NCBI GenBank assembly: GCA_001579985.1
Contig: LRSR01010069.1
Span: 1-20,329 of the forward strand
From: Hypsibius dujardini
Lineage: Eukaryota > Tardigrada > Eutardigrada > Parachela > Hypsibiidae
DNA length: 20,329 nucleotides
Direction of reading: 5' to 3'
The notes below the pieces were generated by a model, which ran no database searches, was not told the DNA's origin, and saw nothing but the letters and a program-made list of their open reading frames with translations. Below, one piece after another: positions 1-8,900 of the stretch; positions within the stretch are counted from its first letter, which is position 1; the number at the start of each line of letters is the position of its first letter. The position numbers and the translations under genes are program-made.

Positions 1-1089
1 TACGTAATATGTGTACAGCCCCTAACTGTACAAGAGTGTATATACACTGATATATATATATATCGCACGATATAGCGGTACAGAAGAGAAAAGTACCGAT
101 TTCTCCATAGAAAGCTATCGATTTCTCTATACTATATAAATACAGCCATACAGTGGTAAAAAAATCGGGTTTCTGTACACCAAATCAAACCAATCAACTC
201 ACTCCGTTCAACTGTTGTAATATGCGTTTTTAATCAAATTTCAAATTTGCAGTCGCCGATTTCTAAGGCCAATCAATTTAACCGCTACAGCATTTGCCAA
301 AACAGTAACAACGTTTAATCGGGCTCCAATTTTTTGAAACTGTTTAAAATGCCGCCAAAATGTTTAGTATGATGTTTTGGTTTTCTTTACTTGTGCCGCT
401 TAATTTTATACAGTTTGCGATAAGCCAAAAATCTTTGCGGTATCTGTACACATACGGTATGAAACTTTGTACGGTAATGGAACTCTGTACAGTTTGCGAA
501 AACTCTCTCTTTTTTTGAACCAACGTACAGTATATTTTGTGACCATGCAGTGGCGCCAGTACAGCCTGGTGAAAACTTTGCTTGATTTTCCCTGCGAAAT
601 AAAGTCTATCACTAAAATATCCCATATTTAGCCTTTCCCCTCTCTTCAATTAAGAGATTATTCGAATCCCTTGTTCCTGTCTGTTTCTGTCTGTTCTATT
701 CTGATCTGTTTTGTTTCTGTCTATTTTGTTCTGATCTGTTCTGTTTTGTCTGTTCTATTCTGATCTGTTCTGTTTCTGTCTGTTTTGTTCAGTACCTGTA
801 CTTCAGACCAAACGGCCTGACCAGAAAGTGAAGTCGGACTTCTGATTTCCTCGGATTATTATGTAAACACACGTTTGCTCCCTTGCTGGGCCAGAGATGT
901 TTTCATTCCAAGGTGAGCAGCTCGTTGGAGCAGCACACGGAAGAGACCGTGCATTGTCAGTGGCAAAATGCTGTTTGCTGAAACTGAATAAACTAGTTCA
1001 CGTGATTCTCGCAGGAATCAAACTCTCCTGGAGCTGGAGGAAAATTGTTCCATATAACGCGAAAAAATACACTTTCAGACAAAGATCAA
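1..1089. other. No recognisable gene; AT-rich, GTAC-rich spacer
   Basis: I see no coding sequence with family resemblance here; the open frames present are short and look random. The first 560 bases are rich in GTAC-containing words (gtacag, tgtaca). The 12-mer tacagtttgcga occurs at 409-420 and again at 488-499. Positions 35-48 form a perfect palindrome, and a short (TA)n run lies at about 50-63. A CTGT-type repeat occupies 676-790. The 3' untranslated region of the possible gene at 1090-1434 could extend into the right end. Confidence 0.6.
676..790. repeat. Degenerate TCTGT/TTCTG repeat
   Basis: Pyrimidine-rich repeat built of ctgt, ttctg and gatctgtt words. The 20-mer at 691-710 (starting ctgttctatt) recurs exactly at 750-769, so a higher-order period of about 59 bp sits on top of the simple repeat. 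It resembles the CTGT arrays in the introns further right but is much more degenerate, as expected of an older array. Confidence 0.75.
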
Positions 1090-1434
1090 TCAAGAGCCAG
1101 AAAAGAGGGATGGTCCCGTAGTCGAGTCCGTAGGATGATCCTTACGAGGGCCACCACACTCCTCCTCCTGCTCGAAGGTGATGCGCCGAATAATTTCCAT
1201 TACGACTTTAACGGCATGTCCGCCGGTGATCTTGTCCGCAATGGCTTGAAGGAATGCAACGTCAAAATCGGGGTCGTGTAGCGTCTGAGGCGAGTAGGCG
1301 GATGAGTTGCCGGATGTTTCATTTCCAGCGACATTGACGGGCGCAAGTGATGCGGAGCCAAAGTCAGGTCCAAGTTGGGCTGTCACCCAACCAACAGCGA
1401 GTGACAATGTCACGAGAGTCAAATAATCAATCAT
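1090..1434 (-). CDS. Possible small secreted protein, no recognised family
   Basis: Open frame of 114 aa read from the Met codon at 1432-1434 to a TGA at 1090-1092. The frame stays open upstream to another ATG at 1518, but I chose the inner start because it puts a clean signal peptide at the N-terminus: residues 1-20 are hydrophobic (LTLVTLSLAVGWVTA core) with likely cleavage near TAQ-LG. The mature part is acidic to neutral with two N-glycosylation sequons (NET, NSS), a probable amphipathic helix (AVKVVMEIIRRITF) and one Cys. A strong splice donor (c|gtaagg) lies in the frame near 1143, so the true C-terminus may be in a further exon. It sits divergently from the chitinase-like gene, 627 bp apart. 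I do not recognise the family, and it could be a chance frame. Confidence 0.4.
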   Translation of the reverse strand: MIDYLTLVTLSLAVGWVTAQLGPDFGSASLAPVNVAGNETSGNSSAYSPQTLHDPDFDVAFLQAIADKITGGHAVKVVMEIIRRITFEQEEECGGPRKDHPTDSTTGPSLFSGS

Positions 1435-2061
1435 CGTGTGTATTTTGAAGATGCGTAAAACTTCACAGTAATGCGAAATGATGGGAATATTCGTACTGTA
1501 AAGGTCGGAAACGGTCACAACGACAACGCCACGTCGGGATAAGAGCGTGAGGTAAACAAAAAGTTTCCGTCGTGGCGACGAGCATGAGTTTTTCGCAGGT
1601 CAAAGGAGTTACATATCTGCCGTAAAGCTTATCACAAAGCCCCGCCCGTTACAGGAAACAAACTTCTTCAACTGATAGCGGTTTTATAGTTTTTCGCGAA
1701 TCGTGGAAGCATTGCGTAAGCGTGAATTGACTGCCGCCATTTTTTCACGATTCTTTGAAAAATGCGCTCCATCACGCTAGTATCCTAAATAAAAACTCGG
1801 GGCGCCTTGGAAAAAAACGCTTAATTAATTAGTAACAGCTTGAGTTATGCCGTAGGCCAAGCCGTTGATCGATGCCGACGTGACCTAGTAAGTGTGTTAG
1901 CTAACTGCGATTTAGCCTATCGCACCGGCAAATAATACTTCTGAATTAGTCTACTTCTCTAATGATGTTTCGCGCATCTCTCGCTTTTTCTGCCATACTG
2001 CAGTAGAGCTACCGTTCCGTCGTTTCACTGCTAACCCCAAAGGAGATTTTGTCATTAGATC
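1435..2061. promoter_or_regulatory. Spacer upstream of the chitinase-like gene
   Basis: 627 bp with no coding signal, lying between the possible minus-strand secreted protein and the plus-strand chitinase-like start codon, so it should hold the chitinase-like promoter and perhaps a divergent one. I see no convincing TATA box at a sensible distance from 2062. The 11-mer ccgttccgtcg at 2012-2022, 40 bp before the ATG, recurs at 11241-11251 upstream of the KAT6-like gene; it might be a core-promoter word or chance. Confidence 0.4.
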
Positions 2062-4881
2062 ATGCTAGTCTCAGGATGCTTTATTGCCACTTTGGTCGTT
2101 TGTGCAATCACATTACCGACAACCCAATCCATAGGTACTGGTACAAGATTACTCTGGATGTTATTAGTTTACACGAATATATGGCATGGGCCTAATTATA
2201 TCTACATAAATTCTCTACGTGTATTTTTTTCTTCAGAGCCGACTTTTGTATTACCTCACCGAGGATGCTACTTTTCGTCATGGTCAATTTATCGTCCCGG
2301 GAAGGCGCATTTTCTGCCGCGCCACATCGACCCATCCCTCTGTACCATCCTCTACTATGCCTTTGCGGAGATAAAACTAGACACTCCCTCTAGTTCCGGT
2401 ACATCATATTTATCTTATTATTAAACCAGAAAGACAACCCCAAGGATGGAAAACCTAAACGCAAAAAAAAACAAATTTGACTGAAACTGATTTCAAACTT
2501 CTTACAAAAAATGTCTTAGCTTTCCTTTTTCGTTCACTGCAAAAAAATAAACTAATGGCGTAATTACTAAAAACGTAGATGCAATAAATTAAAAAACTAG
2601 TAAAATTAATTAACTCCTTTCTTCTAGACTAAATATATTAATAACTAATTGAGATTGCGGTAAAAATCCTTTAAATAATTTTTTTGTTTATGAAAAAACT
2701 AATTTAGTTGACTAAATTAGTTGAGCATCGATATTTGAGTGACGATCGCCGTTCTAAAAAATGGTGCGCCGATACATTTGTCTCGGGTACTTCTACAGGT
2801 ACGAGTAACATACGGACCCGGGCGACCCAATCCTTCGGGTTCCTGACAAAAGCCGGCTCGTCGCCTTACACTAACGCTTCCGTCTCGGTTATGGATACGG
2901 CCAGCCAGTTGAAGTTCCTAAAACGAAAGAACCCCAATCTCAAACTGATTTTGAGTATCGGTGGCTGGGGCACCGCTTCAACCATCACATCCATTGCTTC
3001 ATCGGCAGATTTGCGACGGTTGTTCATCCCGTCACTCATTCGAACGATACGAGAAATCGGCTACGACGGGCTGGATATTTCATGGGAATGGCCGACCAAA
3101 TCGGACGCCCCTTATTTTACCTCTCTCTTCACGGTAACGGGCTCAAAAAACACTTACACACTTGCGCCGCACACAACTGCAAAAATTCGCATTTTTTTCG
3201 CAGGAGATAAGAGCGGCTCTCGATGCGGAAGCACAGTCAACGAGGACGACCCGGTTAATTTTCACGGCAAGTGACTTAATTATTCCATCACAGAAACTCG
3301 CACCGTTATAACGTTCAGTTTCGCACCGTTATAACGTTCAGTCGCAGATTGAATTTTTCCGAATAACTCACGTGTCATATTCCTTCGCAAGAAAAAGATG
3401 CCTGAAGCCATTTGTCATTAACGAACGATATTATGATCAACGTCGAGTGACAGTTCTCACTTTCTCGTGATTAAATGTAGGCTGCCGTCGGAAATACAAC
3501 CATGCCGGGCTATAACTTTCCATTGATGTTCCAGTAAGTAATTCAGTCAAGAACAAATTGATGACTACGTTACACGAGCAGTTCCTCCCTTTCGTGCTGT
3601 AACTGTGTACTACTCGGCCGACAGAGTGCTGGACCTCATCAATCTCATGACGTATGACCTTCACACTCCATATTTTGAGCCGGGGGAAACTGGCCATCAC
3701 ACCCAATTGTACCCACCCTTTTCTAACACGTCATCAACAAATGTTGTACGTATTCGTATTTCGTCAGGCCATTCTCAAGTACTGTAAAATGGTATATCTT
3801 CAGGGTTTGAAGCTAAATTTGTCCCTATTACTGTCTGTGTCTGTCTGTCTGTCTGTCTACCTGTCTGTCTATCTGTCTGTTTGTCTGTCTGTATGCGCAT
3901 ATGTTCATCTATTTGTCTGTCTGTCTGTCTGCCTGCTTGCCTGCCTGTCTGTCTGTCTGCCTGTCTGTCTGTCTCCCTGTCTGTCTGCTTGTCTAGACGA
4001 GCAGACAGACAGACAGGCCAACTGCTGCTGCGGCTCTAGTTCTGTGATGTCCATTAATATCTAACGGTCCCTTTGCCTAACATCAATTTCTTAAGAATCC
4101 TGTCAATTTCTCCAGAGGGACTTTGCTGAAAAATGGGAAGAGGTAGGAGCGCCCAAGTCCAAACTCGTCCTCGGACTAGCCACCTACGGCAACACCTGGA
4201 ATTTAACCAATGCGGACAAATTCGGCATTGGTGCGCCGACTAACGGACACGGCCCGCAGGGATTCTACACGCGGAGCGACGGCTACATGGCCTACTACGA
4301 ACTGTGTGAGAAAATTCGCTCCGGCGAGATCATCTCCACCGTTCAACCGGACATCAAAACGCCGTACGCGCGCTCGACCGTCGGCAAGTGGTGGACCAGT
4401 AAGCACGAAAATACTGAAAACCGAGAAAATACGAGAGGCTCTAAATGAAAATCGGTCGTTGGCATATATGGAAGAAATTCAGCAGCAACCACAAATCCGC
4501 CGAAAAGTTTTAAACGAAACTTCATTATCGACCGGCCTTCATTTGCAGCCTGTTATGAAATGTTGCTCCATTTCTTGCTTTTTTTTATCAGGTTACGAGG
4601 ACGAGAACAGCCTTCGTGAAAAGGTATGTCGCGCCCCAGTATCCCCAAAACAAATGTACCCGCGCGACCACGAGAGAGCGGGAAAATAGTAAAACAGCCA
4701 AAAAATGAAACGTGCGGTGGAATTAGAATAAAAAGAGAAACGCTTACGACAGGTCAAATGGGCAATCGGTAAGCAGTACAGCGGAGTCTTCGTTTGGGAC
4801 ATCACATTCGATGACTTCTTCGGCGGATGCGGCGCAAAGTACCCATTGCTGAACGCCATCAAGTCCGAATACCGCGCATAA
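2062..4881 (+). CDS. Secreted GH18 chitinase-like protein, single catalytic domain
   Basis: GH18 enzymes cleave chitin with one catalytic Glu; inactive relatives act as lectins or growth factors. Proposed exons: 2062-2134, 2237-2398, 2799-3133, 3204-3270, 3582-3745, 4116-4398, 4592-4623, 4753-4881 (stop 4879-4881). All phases agree and give 414 aa. Residues 1-23 are a signal peptide. GH18 landmarks in order: GCYFSSWSIYRPG near 34, FLPRHIDPSLCT...YYAFAEI, LKLILSIGGW (126-135), DGLDISWEWP (168-177), NLMTYD, KLVLGLATYG, GVFVWDITFDDFFGGCG and a C-terminal YPLLNAIKSEY. There is no chitin-binding domain or Ser/Thr linker, as in short single-domain members. The catalytic signature DxxDxDxE reads D168-x-x-D171-x-S173-x-E175: Glu is kept, the last Asp is Ser. 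Exon 3 start and the exon 4/5 junction are uncertain. Hydrolytic activity is doubtful; family assignment is not. Confidence 0.93.
2697..2722. repeat. Perfect 11-bp inverted repeat in chitinase-like intron 2
   Basis: Arms aactaatttag (2697-2707) and ctaaattagtt (2712-2722) are exact reverse complements around a 4-base loop (ttga). It lies in a very AT-rich part of intron 2, about 75 bp before the chosen acceptor at 2798, and could form a hairpin in the pre-mRNA. Confidence 0.7.
3298..3342. repeat. Two tandem copies of a 22-bp unit in intron
   Basis: The 22-mer starting tcgcaccgttataacg occurs at 3298-3319 and again at 3321-3342, one base apart. Each copy contains the perfect 10-bp palindrome cgttataacg. 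The pair sits just inside the intron after exon 4 of the chitinase-like gene. Confidence 0.85.
3831..4016. repeat. (CTGT)n array ending in a palindrome, chitinase-like intron 5
   Basis: Imperfect CTGT tetranucleotide array with tctg/cctg variants. At its right end the array turns round: 3977-4012 is a near-perfect palindrome, 18 bases per arm with one mismatch, centred on ctag at 3993-3996, so CTGT on the left is faced by ACAG on the right. The whole array is intronic, between exons ending at 3745 and starting at 4116. Confidence 0.9.
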
Positions 4882-5027
4882 GAGAGATGTTGCTTCGTTC
4901 ATTTTTCTTTCTCGCTGTGCGAAGAAAGAATCATCGGTGAAACTTACCGGAAAACTTGATCTCTAAGCGATTCATTCATTACCAGCGCGTATATTGTACT
5001 TGCTCTTTGGACTGACTGGCAGACCGC

Positions 5028-5033
5028 AATAAA
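5028..5033 (+). terminator. AATAAA polyadenylation signal of the chitinase-like gene
   Basis: Canonical aataaa lies 147 bases after the TAA stop at 4879-4881, in the sense orientation. It is the first such hexamer after the stop, so the mature 3' end is probably within the next 10-30 bases. Confidence 0.6.
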
Positions 5034-5161
5034 ACTTACAAATCAACGAATCAACTGATGAAAATAGCAGCACAATGGAACGATAACGTTCACAAATGTG
5101 TCACTCCCTTCAACCGGTGAGAGCAACAACTCTAGAACATCAGGACCTCCTGAGCCCAGAT

Positions 5162-5267
5162 GATCCTGAGCTTTTCTGGGTAGCCAGGTGATCCTGAGCT
5201 TTTCTGGGTAGCCAGGTGATCCTGAGCTTTTCTGGGTAGCCAGGTGATCCTGACCTGGTAGCCAAGT
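5162..5267. repeat. 28-bp minisatellite, three exact copies and one decayed
   Basis: Unit begins gatcctgagcttttctgggt and ends agccaggt. Exact copies occupy 5162-5189, 5190-5217 and 5218-5245. A fourth, shortened and changed copy (gatcctgacctggtagccaa) follows at about 5246-5267. Exact identity of the three copies means recent expansion or ongoing homogenisation. Confidence 0.95.
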
Positions 5268-5950
5268 GATCCGAACGAAGAGGTGCTGATATCACGCATA
5301 CACGTGTGTAAACATAAATACTGCACTCGCAATCGAGATCTCTGTCTAGCATGGGCTAATTTTGAAGGTTCGCGGTAAGCAAACATCGGAGGACGCGATA
5401 CGAACGCTCAGGGGAAAAGGAGACGGGAAATTCATTCAGGAATCATCGCATCCAACCTCAATCTTCTGCTGCCAAACCTCCTCACACACCCACACACATA
5501 AGTGATAAGCATAACCAAAGGAAAAAGTCTAGAGCAGCAAAGAACCGAGCTTCCGACTTGCGCTAGCACTTAGTGAGGTATAAAGACAAGAGAAGATCCG
5601 CGACCTTGTCGACTCTCACGTTTCCGGAAAGGGCCTGGCTCAAACATTATCAGAGACGAAGAAGAACCAACTTGAATCAACTAACTATAGGGGACAAAGA
5701 GAAAGCAGCACGCCTCCGGTGCGCACACCTCGAGAGAAGAATGAGACGCGCTAAGAGCCAAAAAGAGGGAGACTAAGTAAGCCGAGTAAACGGGCACGTC
5801 GGTCCGTCGGTCCGGTTCCCGGGTCAGCCGAGGTGGACACGTGCATAACAAGTCAGTGGAAATGCCGAAAGAATAACTTCCGGCAAGATAAATGTCGAAC
5901 TCCACTGTTCATCCAGTCGGCGGCCTTCACTAACGACCAATTTGAAACAA

Positions 5951-8900
5951 TCAACGACGTGAAACAGAACTGTACCCGCCGCTCTGCTGCGTCTGCTGCT
6001 GTGGAATGGTCCGCTGAATCTGCTGCTGTCCTGCCTGCATCATGTAGGCACCGCCCCCGGCCCCCGTCGTCACATACAAGGGTCCTCCGCTCCCGCCGAC
6101 CTGGCTAGCCTGTCCGACCGAGCCGCCGCCGACCGAGCGCGACAAAGAGGCCAACTGCGCCGCCGTCAACTGCTGCTGCGCGTGACTTCCGTTGCTGTAG
6201 GACTGGCTCGACGGGCCGTACTGATTCGGTCCGCTCCGATCGATCACCGACTGCTGATGCGATTGCGCCTGCTGTTGATGGTGTGAAGAATGCGAGCCAT
6301 ATCCAATGGCGCTGCCGTTGTTGTCGTCCGACTGATTCTGATCCTGCCGCTGCTGACTCTGTTGCCCACTTCCTCCTCCGCCGCCGCCGCCGGTGCGGTA
6401 AGAAGCCAATCCGCTCTGCTGCTGCGGCTCACGCTGCGAGTGCTGCTGCTGCGCAGGCGACGCGGTGGTCGGTCCGCCACCGAGACCCTGTGACTGGGCA
6501 CTTCCTCCGGCTCCTCCCCCGACGACGCTGTTACCGAGAACGCCGAGACTGGCCAAGGCCTTCTGCAGGGCGATCGGGTCGGCGGCCAGGCCGGCCATGC
6601 TAGCGGCGTTAAGTGCGGCGGCCTGGCTGTAAGCGGTCCCGGCGGACTGGCCGTAAGCTCCACCACCAGCAGCTGCGTAACGGTAATCACCACCGCCACC
6701 GCCACTAGCAGCAGCGCCGGAATACGCGGACGAGGGAGCGATGCCACTGCCGCCGACGCCCTGTGCGCCGACGCTGGGAATGCCTGTCAGACCTGTCGCC
6801 TTGAGGAGACCCAAGAGGGAGTCGCGAATGGTGTCCTGCTCGGAAGCGGCGGCCGCCATCAGCCGGCTGCGGTCGTCCATTGCGTATCCCTTGCCTGTGT
6901 GAGGTAAAAACCACGTCGCATTGAAATAAAATATACAAATATCCCCTCGTTTGAATTCGGACCCCATCAAATCTCATCCCGCGACGTTGACACATTCCCG
7001 CTTACCAATGCCAGTATCCACGTCCATGGGGCGCACGGGCGCGGCGACATACGGCCCAGCGACGACCGGAACCACCGGCACCACCGGCGGCAACGCAGCC
7101 AGACCCTCAAACGCCGCGGTTCGTTCGCGCATTTCCTGGAGATAGCGAATGGTGGAATCGAGGCTGCTGGTCGGCACGGCCGACATCTCCGCGACACGAG
7201 TCAGCGTACGCGTCACCTCGGCCGGAGCCGGCGGATAAAAGTGCGGGCCCTGAATCTCCGCCGTCCGCAAGCCTAAGGCATAAAAACACGCCCACTCAGT
7301 CAAAATCAAGTCGCATTGGCATTTTCCCAGGACAATGTGGCTTTGTCATGAGGAATAAGGATGATTAGGGATGAGACGTACGAGCTAGAGCTGGATAGTG
7401 CTCGTTGAAGTGGCGGTTGATCAGCGCGACACCCTCTTCAATGCCCAAATTGCGATACTCTGTATGTGGGAAAATACAAATCATTTCACCGTCACAAATC
7501 ACACACATTCAAAGCATGCGGACGTTCGACAGCAAGGAAGCGGGGCCTAAGAAGGAAGAGGCGCGCACGGCTTCCCACTCGGTCTCCGTTTTAAGACACT
7601 CTCGAGAGGCAAGACGGTTCTTCCACGCGAGGAGACCTGTTGGTGGTGCGGGAGAAACATTGTGCCATTACATTACCAAAAGCGGAGAGTTACCGTGCGG
7701 CTTCGCGTCGCCCTCAAACATGTTGATGGTCATGGCGCGGGTCTCTTCATGCTTCGGCATGATGATAATGACGTAATGCGTGCCGCAGCGGCCAAACTCG
7801 TTGATCGCCCCGTCCAGGGCGGCGTGCTCCGCCAGGAAGAGCACGTTCGCAGTGATGCGGCATTCGTAGAGTCGATTGAGGATCTGCTCCGCGTATTGGC
7901 TAAAGGGTAAAAAGAAGCTGGAGTAATCTAACGCTGTGATCGGGATACATCCCTGATGTGACTCTCGGAGATCACAACCAAAAAATGTCCTTATTACTAC
8001 CTCTACAATAACTATTTCAGAAAATATGACGTGAAATATGAAATCCAGAGTTCTCTGTTCCACAGGCAAAAGTAGCAAAGTCTTATAGTACGTTCAGCAC
8101 TATATGCTTTGCTCGCAGACGCTTGATTGCGCAGACGCGATTGATTAACGCATACGCTTGATTGATTGATAAACGCAGACGCTTGATTGACTGATTAACG
8201 CACTCTTGTTTGATTGATAAACGCAGACGCTTGATTGATTGATTGATTGATTAACGCAAAGTCTTTCCATTTGTTCCAGTTTTTCGAGGGGGAGGGAGGC
8301 GGAGTCAAGATAATGTTTTATTATTACATATATCTCGATTGTCTAAGCTGTTGCTTGACTGCTTTCACGATCGCAAAGTTCCTTACCCCTGCTGCTTGCG
8401 AATGACCACCAATTCGACGTCGTTCGCCCCGAACGTGCGTGGATGACAGAAACGATCCTCAATGGGGGTGGGGACGTACGGCGGCGGTGACGGAGAGCGG
8501 GAGCGGCCTCCGCCTCGGCCGCGATAGTTGTCGCGGCTGAAAAAAAGCACAGGACCGGATGTTTGTAAACCGTTTCTTCCAGGGTTCAAAATGAGATAGA
8601 AGCTATACCTCCTGTCCCGTTGATCACGGCTTTCACGGCGACGGTCCACCGGGGAGCGAGTCCGCGGACGACGACGGTCGCGATCACGGTCCAACGGCGA
8701 GCGGCTTCTTCGACGTTCTCGTTCCTCGCGAATGCGATTGGTCACGCGGCCCTCGATGGCCATCTTGATCTCTGGCAGGTAACAACAGACGATTAATTAC
8801 GCAAGAAAGTGAGAAAACAACAATGCGCTTCCACAATCACGTACCCAGTTTGAAGGAGCGGAACTCCGAGCGGTTCTCCTCCTTCACCGCGGTCTTGGCG

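Larger units (their letters stand above)
4882..5950. other. 3' spacer between convergent genes
   Basis: No gene seen. It holds the 3' untranslated regions of the chitinase-like gene from the left and the NCOA5-like gene from the right. A polyadenylation signal for the former is at 5028-5033 and a 28-bp minisatellite at 5162-5267. The remaining 5270-5950 shows only short, low-quality open frames. I find no tttatt or tttaat (minus-strand polyadenylation hexamer) in the stretch just left of 5951. Confidence 0.7.

Noticed and set aside
640-690. tRNA-like T-loop (ttcgaatcc)
   Set aside because: The flanking bases do not form the T stem, and no acceptor or D arm can be placed upstream.
5132-5386. 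Minus-strand repeat protein over the 28-bp minisatellite
   Set aside because: 28 is not a multiple of three, so the copies fall in different frames; no signal peptide or splice context.
5573-5776. 67-aa basic plus-strand frame in the 3' spacer
   Set aside because: Arg/Lys-rich composition only, no recognisable domain, lies antisense to the probable NCOA5-like 3' UTR.
6244-6747. Open frames on both strands over the NCOA5-like Gly/Gln tail
   Set aside because: By-products of GC-rich low-complexity coding sequence; the frame joined by correct splicing to the upstream domains is the true one.
8114-8255. CRISPR-like array
   Set aside because: Spacing units are variable gatt runs, not unique spacers; the locus is a eukaryotic intron.
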